DNA of 64,000 nt, taken from positions 744,001-808,000 of the forward strand of contig NZ_CP041743.1 in the NCBI RefSeq assembly GCF_007556815.1. The letters run 5' to 3'. The stretch's first letter is position 1. Each line of letters starts with the position of its first letter. Position numbers and translations under genes: made by a program. Of this stretch, positions 14,824-26,800 are shown in pieces. A model generated the notes under the pieces. The model ran no database searches, was not told the origin of the DNA, and saw only the letters and a program-made list of their open reading frames with translations. Source of the stretch: Paraburkholderia megapolitana (GTDB lineage Bacteria > Pseudomonadota > Gammaproteobacteria > Burkholderiales > Burkholderiaceae).

Positions 14824-17800
14824 TTAGAACTTCCACCACAAGCTGCCGATAATCGCGTTGTCATGGTACCCGCCACCATACTGACCGCTATACGACAACC
14901 CGAGCGTGATGTTGTGGAAGATGTTCGCATCGACGCCCACTTCGGCCACCGCGGCATCGCGGGCAATCGGCACACCGGCCACCTGGAAGCCCGTCCCGCC
15001 GCCGACAAACGCCAGGTTCGCACCCGGCTGCACGTTGCCGATCGCGTGACGCCAGCCGGCCATCACGTGTCCGCTGAACCACTGCTGCGGGCTCGAACCA
15101 AACCGCGTCGACAGGCGCAGACCCAAGGTCGAGAAGCCGATGTTCTGCGAACTGGAGTTGGCCTGCAGTGCGGCCGCGCCGCCGTCTTCGCTGAAGCCGT
15201 TGGTATGCAGGTTCTCGAACGCGATAGCGGCGAACGGTTCGACCGCGATGCGTTCCCACAACGGGATCTTGTAGCCGACCTCGCCGAAGATCTGCGCGAG
15301 TCCCGCGTCGTAGCTCGAGCTATCGTGGTCCGTGAAGCCGCTGAAGTTCTGGTAGCGGTCCGTCTTGATGTCGTTCCACGAATACGACGTACCCAACCGC
15401 ACGCCGAGCGGACCGTACTCCGCGCCGCCGTACAGCGCGACGTGGTAGCTGTCGATCCCAGCGGACGAGCTCAGGCTATTGTCGAGCGAGCTATGCGACA
15501 CCCCGCCCGCCACACCGACGCGCCAGTGGTTGTTGATCGACATGTCCGCACCGCCGATGAACCCCGTTGTGGTCTGGTCGATACCCGACACGTTGCTGTT
15601 GCCGTTCAGCTTGCCATCCGAGCCGAACGCCCGCGCCCACACAACCGGCCGGTAGAGACGATTGTCGTAGCAGGCGTCGCGCGTGCCGCGGTGACCCGGG
15701 TTCGGATCATCGAACTGATTCCTCGGCAGCACACCTTGCGCGAGACTGCTATCGCACATCGCCTGTCCTGTCGATCCGGTCGACGCGAGCGGCCCTTCGG
15801 TCGGCGCCATACTGTCTTGCAGCCGGTCCATCACAGCATCGCGCAGATAGTGACCGTCGAGCAGCAGCGCGGTCTTCGTGCTTGCATACAGCTCGCCATC
15901 GAGCGTGTTGAACGCTTGACGCGCCGTCGGCGCATCAGACGAGAACAGCGCCTGGAACACCGCGTTGGTCGCCGGCAGATTGCCGGCCGCGATGGCGACG
16001 GCGCGCTGGTTCGGCGTCACCGCAACCTGCTGGAACAGCACGCCGTTCGGCACCAGCGAGAGGAACACCGCGGTCGGGCTGTAGCTGAGCGTCGGCGTCA
16101 GGAACGCGAGGTTCGACGTCACGCCGGCGAAGGTACCGTTCACGCCCTGGTTCGCGCTCAGGATCTGATACTTGCTCGACGGCGCGTATTTGCCCTGACC
16201 GGCCAGCACCTGCACATCGCCGCCGCTCAGCGTCGCGGTGCCGGTTGCGTCCACCGCTCCGCTCTGCTGCTGGGCGTTGGCAGGTACGCTGAATATCGAA
16301 CCCGACGCAAACGACACGTTGCCCGCTACGTTCAGTGTTTGTCCAGGCGACGGTGCCGCCGCGGTACCGCCGCTGCCCACCGTCAGGCTACCGACCGTCC
16401 CGGTACCCGTCACCGTCGCGCCGTTCTGCACGGTCACCGCCGAGTTCGCCACCGAGCCCGTCACCGCGAGCGTGCCCGCCGAAACCGTGGTCGGACCGCT
16501 GTAGGTGTTCGTGCCGGCAAGCGTCAACGTATCGCCGCCCTGCTTGATGACCGCTCCAGTGCCCGCCAGCACGCCGCCGTAGTTGCCGCCGTTCACTGTC
16601 AGGTTGCCCGAGCCGAGATTCAACGTACCGCCTGTCGTGCCGTTCAACGAAGGCAGTGTCAGGTTCGTGTTGTTCCCGTTCAACGTGCCGCCGTTCAACG
16701 TCAGACCGCCGGTGCCCAGCGCGTTGGCGCTACCCAGCGTCAGCGTGCCGTTGTTGAGCGTGGTGCCGCCTGCGAACGTGTTGTTGCCGGTCAGTGTCAG
16801 GTCCGCGCCACCATTCTTGACGAGACTGCCGGTGCCCGACACGGTGCCTGACAGCGTCAGATCCTGACTACCGCCGATCGTCGCCGCCGAGCCCAGGTTC
16901 AGCGCGTTGCCGAGGTTCAGCGCCGTGGTGGAATCGAGCGTTGCCGGTGCGCTTACCGTGATGGCTCCGCTACCGAGCGACTGGTTGTTGCCGAGCACTG
17001 TCGTACCGCCCGCGAGCGTCGTACCTCCGGTGTAGGTGTTCGGGCCGGTCAACGTCTGCGTGCCCGGACCATCCTTGATGAGGCCACCCGTGCCCGCGAT
17101 CGTGCCGCTAAAGGTACCGTTCGAACCGCCACCGAGCGTGAGCGAATTGCCGCCCAGCGTCACGTTCGTACCCGCTCCGCCGGTCAGCGAACCGACTGTC
17201 GGTGTGCCGGTCGCGCCGGTTACATCGAGCGTCGTGCCCGGGTTCGCGAGGTTCACGTTGGTGCCGGTCGACAGCGTGCCCGCACCGCTCAGCGCGAGGG
17301 TGCCGTTGTTGACCGTCGTCGGTCCGGTGAAGGTGCTCGCGCCTGTCAGCGTCTGCGTGCCCGTGCCTTGCTTGACGATACCGCCCGTGCCCGTGATGCC
17401 ACCGCCGAAGGTCTGGTTGGTGCCGTCGCCGAAGGTCAGGTTGTTCGCGCCGAGAGCAACGGTGCCTGCCGTACCGGACAACGTGCCGAGCGTCGTACCG
17501 CCGCCCGTCGCTGCGCTGATATCGAAGGTGCCGGTGCCGCCGAGCGTCACGCCGCTACCCGCGGCAAGACTGCCGCCTGCGCCGATCGCAAGCGTGCCGC
17601 CGTCGATCGTCGTACCGCCGGTGAACGTATTCGCGCCCGTCAGTGTTTGCGTGCCGGCACCGTTCTTGAGGATGCCGCCCGTGCCCGCGATCACGCCGCC
17701 GAAGTTGCCGCTTGCGCCGCCACCGAGCGTCAGCGTATTGCCGCCCAGCGTCACGTTAGCTCCCGCGACACCGGACAGCGCACCGACCGTCGGCGTGCTG

Positions 17801-20800
17801 CCGGCAGTCACACCGGTGATATCGAGCGACGTACCGGCACTGGCGAGATTCACGTTCGTTCCCGCCGACAACGTGCCCGCACCGGTCAGTGCGATGGTGC
17901 CGTCGTTGATCGTCGTGTTGCCGGTGAAGGTGCTCGCACCTGTCAGCGTCTGCGTGCCGCCGCCGTTCTTCGTGATACCGCCCGTGCCCGTGATAGCGCC
18001 GCCGAAGGTCTGGTTCGTAGCATCGCCGAACGCCAGCGTATTACCGCCGAGACCGATGGTGCTACCCGCAACACCGGACAGCGCACCGATCGTTTGCGGC
18101 GTAGTCGCACCGCCGATGTTAAAGGCACCTGTAGCGCCGAGCGTGACCGCACCGGTCGACAGCAGGCTGCCGCCCGCGCCGATCGCGAGCGTGCCATCAC
18201 CGACCGTCGTGCCGCCTGTGAACGTATTCGCGCCCGTCAACGTTTCGGTGCCGGTCCCGCTCTTCGTAATGCCACCGCTGCCCGTGATAGCGCCGCCGAA
18301 GGTCTGGTTGCTGCCGTCGCCGAACGTCAACGGGTTCGCACCGAGTGCCAGCGTACCGGCGGTGCCGGAGAGCGCGCCGATGATTTGCGGGCCAGCGGCC
18401 GCGCTCAGGTCGAGCGTGGCGCCCGTGCCGGCGAGTGTCACAGCGCCGCCAGCCGCAAGACTGCCACCCGCACCGATGGCGAGCGTACCGTTGCCGACCG
18501 TCGTGCCGCCGGTGTAGGTATTCGCGCCGGTCAGCGTTTCCGTGCCGGTGCCCTGCTTGACGATGCCGCCCGTACCGCCGATCGTGCCGGCGAACGTCCC
18601 GTTCCCCGAACCGCCGAGCGTCAGGTTATTAGCACCAAGCGCCACCGTGCTGCCCAGCGCGCCGGTCAGCGTACCGATCGTCGGCGTACCGCCGGCGGTG
18701 ACGCCGCTGATGTCGAGCGACGTGCCGGCATTCGCGAGATTGACGCCGGTGCCCGCGGACAGCGAACCCGAACCAGCCAACGCCAGCGTGCCCGCATTGA
18801 CCGTTGCGCCGCCGGTGAAGGTACTCGTGCCCGTCAGCGTTTCAGTACCGGTACCTTGTTTGACGATCCCACCGGTGCCCGTGATGCCGCCGCCGAAGGT
18901 CTGGTTCGTCGCATCGCCGAAGGTCAGGTTGTTCGCGCCGAGGGCAACGGTACCCGCCGTACCCGACAGCGCACCGATGATCTGCGGCGTAGTCGCGCCA
19001 CTGATATCGAAGCTTGCTCCAGTACCGCCCAGCGTCACCGCACCGGTCGCCGCGAGGCTACCGCCCGCGCCGATCGCGAGTGTGCCGCTGTTGACCGTCG
19101 TGCCACCGGTGTAGGTGTTCGCACCGGTCAGCGTTTCCTTGCCGGTGCCCTGCATCGTCAGGCCGCCCGTGCCCGCGATCGTGCCGCCGAAGATCTGGCT
19201 CGTCGCATCGCCGATCGACAGGTTGTTCGCACCGAGTGTCACCGTGCCGCCCGTGCCGTTCAGTGCGCCGATGGTCTGGTTACCCGTCGCCGCGCTGATA
19301 TCGAAGCCCGTGCCGATGCCACCGAGCGTCACGCCGCCGGTTGCCGCGAGGCTGCCACCGGCACCAAGCGCAAGCGTGCCGCCGTTGATCGTCGTACCGC
19401 CGGTGTAGGTGTTCGCGCCTGTCAGCGTTTCCGTGCCGGTGCCGACCTTGACGAGACTACCCGTGCCCGCAACCGCGCCGCTAAACGTGCCGTTGTTCGC
19501 ATCGCCGACCTGCAGCGCGTTGGAACCGAGATTCACCGTGCCGCCGCCGGTCAGCGTACCGAACACCTGCTGACCGTTGCCGGCCGACAGATCGAAGGTT
19601 GCGCCGGTCGCTACGTCCACGATGCCGCTCGCCGCCAGACTCGCATTCGCACCGAGCGCGAGCGTGCCCTGGTTGATGTTCGTGCCGCCCGTGTAGGTGT
19701 TGGTGCCGTTCAAGGTCAGCGTCGCGCTGCCGTCCTTGGTCAGGCTACCGGTACCGGACAGCGAGCCGTTCAACGTCAGGTTGTTCGTGCCCAGAACCGT
19801 CAGCCCGGCGTTCAGCAGGATGTCGTTGCCGAGCGTCGTCGCGGTGCTGCTGTCCAGTGTCGAGTTGCCGCCTACCGTCAACGCGCCGGTACCGAGCGCC
19901 GTATTGCTGCCGACGACCAGGCCACCCGCGTTCAGCACCGTCCCACCGCTATACGTATTGTTGCCGGTCAGCGTTTCGACGCCGCTGCCCTGCTTCACGA
20001 GGCCGCCCGTGCCACTGACGTTGCTCGCGAGCGTCTGGTTCGTCGAGTCGCCGAAACTCAGCGACTTCGTACCGAGGTTCACCGTCGAGCCCGCCGCACC
20101 CGACAGCGCACCGACCGTCTGGTTGCCCGTCGATCCGCTGATGTCGAGACCCGCGCCCGCACCGCCGGCCAGATTCACTGCACTGCCCGCCGCGAGACTG
20201 CCGCCACCGCTGATCGCGAGCGTGCCCTGGTTGATCGTCGTCGGACCGGTGTAGGTATTCGCGCCGGTCAGTGTCTGCGTGCCGGTGCCGTTCTTGGTAA
20301 TGCCGCCCGTGCCGCCGATCGTGCCGCTAAACAGGCCGGCCGACGTGCCGCCCATGTTCAGCGTGTTCGCGCCGAGCGTCACGATGCTGCCCAGTGCGCC
20401 GTTCAACGCGCCGATCGTCGGAGCGGCAGTTGCACCACTGATGTCGAGCGTCGCACCGAGGTTCGCCAGGTTGACGTCGGTACCCGCCGACAGCGAGCCC
20501 GTGCCCGACAACGCCAGCGTGCCGGCATTGACCGTTGCGCCACCGGTGAACGTGCTGGCACCGGTCAGCGTTTCGATGCCGGTACCGCTCTTGATGATGC
20601 CGCCGCTACCGGTGATGCTGCCGCCGAACGTCTGGTTGGTCGCGTCGCCGAAGGTCAGGTTGTTCGCCCCGAGCGCAACGGTACCCGCCGTACCCGACAG
20701 CGCGCCGATGATCTGCGGTGTAGTCGCGCCGCTGATGTCGAAGCTTCCGCCGCCCAGCGTCACCGCACCGGTCGCCGCGAGGCTGCCGCCTGCGCCGATC

Positions 20801-23800
20801 GCGAGCGTGCCGCTGTTGATCGTCGTGCCGCCGGTGAAGGTGTTCGGGCCGGTCAGCGTTTCCTTGCCGCTGCCCGCCATCACGAGGCCACCCGCGCCTG
20901 CAATCGCGCCGCCGAAGATCTGGCTCGTGGCATCGCCGATCGTCAGGTTGTTCGCGCCGAGCGTCACGGTGCTGCCTGCTACGCCATTTAGTGCGCCGAT
21001 CGTTTGGTTGCCGGTCGCTGTGCTGATGTCGAAGCCCGCGCCGAGACCACCAAGCGTCACGCCGCCGGTTGCCGCGAGGCTGCCGCCCGGGCCGATCGCG
21101 AGCGTGCCCGCGTTGATCGTCGTACCGCCTGTGAACGTATTCGCGCCGGTCAGCGTTTCAGTGCCTGTGCCGACCTTGAGGAGACTGCCTGTGCCTGCAA
21201 TAGCGCCGCTAAACGTCCCGTTGGTCGCAGAGCCGAGTGTCAGCCCATTGGCACCCAGATTCACGGTACCGTTGCCGATCAGCGTGCCGAATACCTGCTG
21301 ACCGTTGCCGGCCGACAGATCGAAGGTCGCGCCGGTCGCGAGGTTCACGGTACCGCCCGCGGACAGACTCGCACTGGCACCGAGCGCCAGCGTGCCCGAG
21401 TTGATGTTGGTGCCACCGGTGTAAGTATTCGTGCCGCCCAATGTCAGCACCCCGGTGCCGCCCATGGTCAGCCCGCCGATGCCGGACAGTGTGCCGTTCA
21501 ACGTCAAGTTGTTGGTGCCCTGTACGGTCAGCCCGGCGTTGAGGACGATGGCATTACCGAGCGTCGTCGCGGCAGTACTGGCCAGCGTCGCCGCACCGCC
21601 TACCGTCAGCGCGCCGGTACCGAGCGCCGTGTTGTTGCCGACGTTGAGACCGCCCGCGTTCAGGTTGAAGCCGCCGGTGAACGTATTCGCGCCGGTCAGG
21701 GTCGCTACACCCGCGCCCTGCTTGGTGACGCTACCCGTGCCGCCGATAATGCCGCCGAACGCCGTGCTCGCGCCATCGCCGAAGGTCAGGTTGTTCGCGC
21801 CGAGCGCGAGGTTACCTGCCGCGCCGGACAGCGCGCCGATCGTCACGGGACCGGTTGCTGCGCTGAGGTCGAACGTTGCGCCCGCGCCTCCCAGACTCAC
21901 GGCGCCCGTTGCTGCCAGCGAACCGCCCGCGCCGATCGCAAGCGTGCCGTTGCCGATCGTCGTACCGCCCGTGAACGTGTTCGCGCCGGTCAGCGTTTGC
22001 GTCAGCGGTTGCGTGGCGTTGCCATTCACGTTGAGACCACCGGTGCCGCTGATCACGCCACCGAAGGTCTCGCTCCCCGAGCCGCCGAGGTTCAGCGTGT
22101 TCGCGCCGAGCGTCACGGCGGTGCCCGCCAGGCCGTCCAGCGCGCCGATGGTCGGCGTACCGGTAGCAGCGGTGATGTCGAACGTGGTACCGGGGCTCAG
22201 GAGATTGACGGTCGTGCCCGCGGACAGCGAGCCCGCACCCGACAATGCCAGCGTGCCGGCGTTGATCGCCGCGTTGGCCAACGTGCTTGCACCGGTCAGC
22301 GTTTCGATGCCCGCACCGTTCTTGATGATGGCGCCCGAGCCCGTGAAGCTGCCGCCGAAGGTCTGGTTGCTGGCGTCACCGAAGGTCAGTTCCTTCGCGC
22401 CCAGTGAGACCGTACCCGCCGTACCCGACAACGCACCGATGGTCAGGCCGCTGAACCCACTGCCGCTAATGTCGAGGCTCGCTCCCGCACCGCCCAACGT
22501 CACCGCGCCGGTTGCCGCAAGCGCGCCAGCTCCACTGAGCGCGAGCGTGCCGTTGTTGATGTTGGTGCCGCCGCTAAAGGTATTCGCGGCCGTCAGCGTC
22601 ACTGCGCCGGCGCCGTTCTTCACGAGGTTGCCCGCACCGCTGATCACGCCGCCGAGGCTCAGCGCATTGCTGCCGCCCAGCGTCAGCGCATTGCCCGGAG
22701 CACCGAGGTTGATGTTGTTGCCGATCGACAGACCGCCGACGTTCGTATCGAGTGTCGCCGAGCCGCCGAGCGTCAAGCCGCCCGTTCCGAGCGCCGCGTT
22801 TGCGCCTAGTGTGAGACCGCCGGCATTCAGCGTTACACCGCCGCTAAACGTATTCGCACCGTTCAGCGTTTCCGTGCCGGTGCCCTGCTTGACGAGCCCA
22901 CCCGCGCCGGCAATCGTGCCGCCGAAGGTCTGGTTCGAGCCGTCGCCGAAGGTCAGGTTGTTCGCACCGAGCGCCACGTTGCCCGCTGCGCCGATCAGCG
23001 CGCCGATCGTTTGCGGACCCGTCGCTGCGCTGAGGTCGAAGGTTGCGCCCGCACCGCCCAGATTCACCGAGCCCGTCGCAGCGAGACTGCCTCCCGCGCC
23101 GAGCGCAAGCGTGCCGCCGGCACCGATCGTCGTACCGCCTGTGAACGTATTCGCACCGGTCAGCGTTTGCGTGCCGGTGCCAGTCAGGTTAAGACCGCCG
23201 GTACCGCCGATCACACCGCCGAAAATTCCACCGCCCGTGCCGCCGAGATTCAGCGTGTTCGCACCAAGCGCGACCGTGGTCCCCGCGAGACCGGAGAGCG
23301 CGCCGATGGTCTGCGCACCCGTCGCCGCGCTGATGTCGAAGCCCGCACCCGCGCCGCTGAGATTAACCGAGCCACCCGCCGCCAGGCTGCCGCCTGCGCC
23401 GAGCGCGAGCGTGCCGGCACCGATCGTCAAACCGCCAGTGAACGTGTTCGCGCCGGTCAGCGTTTCCGTACCGGTACCGAGCTTGGTGACGCCGCCCGTA
23501 CCTGTGATCGCGCCGCCGAAGGACAGGCTGCCCGCACCGCCGAAGCTCAGGTTGTTTCCGCCGAGTGCCAGCGTACCGCCGATGCCAGACAGCGCACCGA
23601 TGACTTGCGGGCCGCTCGCTGCGCTCAGGTCGAGCGTCGCGCCCGCACCGCCGAGCGTGACTGCGCCGCCCGCGGCAAGACTGCCGCCCGCGCCGAGTGC
23701 CAGCGTCCCGGCGTTGACCGTCGTGCCGCCAGTGAATGTGTTCGCACCGGTCAGCGTTTGCGTGCCGGTGCCCGCCATCACGAGACCGCCGGTACCGCCG

Positions 23801-26800
23801 ATCGTGCCGCCGAAGCTGCTGCTTCCGGTGGTGCCCAGCGTCAGCGAGTTAGCACCCAGCGTTACCGCACCGCCCGTGCCGGCCAGTGAGCCGATCGTCT
23901 GATTGCCCGTCGCTCCGCTGATATCGAAGCCCGTGCCGAGGCCGCCGAGCGTCACGGCGCCGGTTGCCGCGAGGCTACCGCCCGCGCCGAGCGCCAGTGT
24001 GCCGGCGCTGATCGTCGTACCACCGGTGAACGTGTTCGCGCCGGTCAGCGTTTCGATACCGGCGCCGACCTTGAGAAGGCCACCGGTACCGCCCACCGAG
24101 CCGCTAAACGTTCCGTTGAGCGCAGAACCAAGCGTCAGGGAATTCGAACCCAGATTCACGTTACCGTTGCCGACCAGCGTGCCGAACACCTGCTGGCCGT
24201 TACCGGCCGACAGATCGAAGGTCGCACCGGTTGCGAGGTTCACGGTACCGGTCGCCGCCAGACTCGCGTTGGCGCCGAGCGCCACCGTGCCCGAGTTGAT
24301 GTTGGTGCCGCCCGTGTAGGTGTTCGCGCCGTTCAGTGTCAACGCGCCCGTGCCGTTCATCGTCAGCCCACCGATGCCGGACAGTACGCCGTTCAGCGTG
24401 ACTGCATTGGCACCCGTCACGGTCAGTCCGGCGTTCAGTACCACGTTGTTGCCGAGCGTCGCCGCGCCGGTGCTGGACAGTGTCGCCGCGCCGCCGACGG
24501 TGAACGTGCCGGTACCGAGCGCGGCGCTGCCGCCGATCGACAGACCGCCCGCGTTCAGGTTGAAGCCGCCGCTAAACGTATTCGCGCCACTCAGCGTCGC
24601 CGTGCCGCTGCCCTGCTTGGTGAGCCCACCCGTACCGCCGATCACGCCCCCGAACGACGTGTTCGTGCCATCGCCGAAGGTCAGGTTGTTCGCGCCGAGC
24701 GAGAGGGTGCCGCCTGTGCCGGACAACGCGCCAATTGTCAGCGGGCCGGTCGCTGCACTGATGTCGAAGCCCGCATTCGCGCCCGTCAGATTCACACCGC
24801 CGGTGACCGCCAGCGAACCGCCTGCGCCAAGCGCGAGCGTGCCGTTACCGCTAATGGTCGTGCCGCCGGTGAAGGTGTTTGCGCCGCTCAGCGTGAGCGT
24901 ACCGGTACCGCCCAGGTTGATGCCACCCGTACCGCCGATCGCGCCCGCGAAGATACCGCTCGTCGCGCTACCCAGATTCAGCGTGTTCGCGCCGAGCGTC
25001 ACGGTGCTGCCCACCACACCGGTCAACGCACCGATCGCCGCAGTGCCGGTGGCACCGCTGATGTTGAGACCGGTGCCGAGACCGGCCAGATTGACATCGG
25101 CGGACAACGAGCCCGCACCCGACAGTGCCAGCGTGCCGGCATTGATCGTCGCGGCGCCGGTGAAGGTGTTCGCGCCCGAGAAGGTCTGCGTGCCCGTGCC
25201 GTTCTTGGTGATGCCGCCTGTGCCACTGATGCTGCCGCCGAAGGTCTGAGCCGTCGCGTTGCCGAAGGTCAGGTTGTTGGCGCCGAGCTTCAACGCGCTG
25301 CCTGCGAGACCGGAAAGCGCGCCGATGGTCTGCGCGCCCGTGGCCCCAGTGAGGTCGAACACTGCGCCCCCCGCGCCGAGCGTCACCGAGCCGGTTGCGG
25401 CGAGGCTGCCGCCTGCGCCGATCGCGAGTGTGCCAGCGTTGATCGTCGTGCCGCCGGTGTAGGTGTTCGCGCCGGTCAACGTTTGCGTGTCGGTGCCTGC
25501 CATCGTGAGACCGCCGGTACCGGAGATCACACCACCGAAGTTGGCGTCCGCGAATCCGGACAGCGTCAGGTTGTGCGCACCGAGCGTCACGCCGGTGCCC
25601 GCGGCACCGGTCAGCGTGCCGATTACCGGGACGCCGGTGGCGCCGCTCACGTCGAGCGTTGCACCGGTGTTACCGAGAACCAGATTGGTACCGCCCGACA
25701 GCGTACCCGCACCGGACAGTGCCAGCGTGCCGCCGTTGATCGTTGCTGTGCCGGTGAAGTTGCTTGCGCCGGTGAATGTCTGAATACCGGTGCCGTTCTT
25801 GGTGATACCGCCCGTACCCGTAATCGCACCACCGAAGGTCTGCGCAGTCCCATCGCCGAACGTCAGGTTATTCGCGCCGAGCGTGACCGTGCCACCCGTG
25901 CCCGACAGCTCGCCGATGGTCTGTGCGCCGGTCGCGGCGCTGATATCGAAGCCCGCGGTCGCACCGCCCAGCGTCACGTTGGTGCTCGCCAGCAGGCTGC
26001 CGGCTGCGCCGAGCGCGAGCGTGCCGGCATTGATCGCGAGACCGCCGCCAAAGGTATTCGCGCCGCCCAGCGTCACAGTCGCCGTGCCGATTTTCGTGAG
26101 CCCGCCCGCGCCGCCGATGATGCCGTTCAGACCGAGCGCGTTGCTGCCGCCAAGCGTTAGCGTGTTGCCCGTACCGATGCTGATCCCAGTGCCGACAGAC
26201 AGACCGGCGACACTCGCATCGAGCGTTGCCGAGCCGGTCACGTTCAATGCGCCGTTGCCCAGTGCTGTGGCCGTACCGAGCAGCAGCGAGCCGCCGCCCA
26301 GGGTCGTGCCGCCGCTAAACGTGTTCAGGCCACCTAGTGTGAGACCGCCGGTGACATTCGAGATCAATGCGCCGGTGCCGCTCAGAATGCCGCCCAGCGT
26401 GAAGGCACTCGTCCCTCCTGCCGTCAAGCCGCCGGCACCCAGCGTGAATGCATTGGCAAGACTAATTCCGGCAAGCGAGGACTGCAGCCCGCCCCCGTTG
26501 CTGGTAACCAGTCCGGTGCCAAGCCCTGCGCCGCTGTTGATAATCGCCACACCGCCGAGCGTCGCATTCGACACCGTCGATGCGCCGGTCAACGTCCACG
26601 TGCCGCCGCTGAGATTCAGGTTCTGGAAATTGAGGAAGTTCGTATTGGTGATCGCGCCGGTCGTGGAGCTGCCGGCGCCCTGCTGCAGGGTGATCGTGTT
26701 GTTGGTGCCGACGCCGGCATCGACGGTGTTTGTTGCCGCGAAGGACAGCGTGCCACCCGTCAGTCCCGTGACCGGGAGCACAGCTCCGGTGCCGGCGTTG

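Larger units (their letters stand above)
16450..26350 (-). repeat. 35 PATR-type repeats in the autotransporter passenger
   Basis: Counting the ANT(F/Y)(T/S)GG turn and its variants gives 35 units between about residues 416 and 3690. The period is about 290 nt. Most units read as G-GGI-KNGTGTQTL, TGANTFTGG, GTLALGAGGSL, GATFDLS, IGALSG and LGANNLTFGDG blocks. A variant class, with NLNAGGL and ALGTG, occurs at units 7, 13, 17 and 23 and marks larger periodicity. Confidence 0.9.

Noticed and set aside
17036..23902. Several long plus-strand open frames opposite the autotransporter, rich in Pro, Val, Ala and Ser or in Arg and Ala
   Set aside because: They are antisense shadows of the repeated Gly/Thr/Ala codons of the passenger. 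They have no domain structure, no ribosome sites and the same 290-nt period.
16450..26350. Regular 290-nt repeats that could suggest a CRISPR or satellite array
   Set aside because: The repeats are protein-coding PATR units in one continuous frame, with diverged copies and no spacer pattern.
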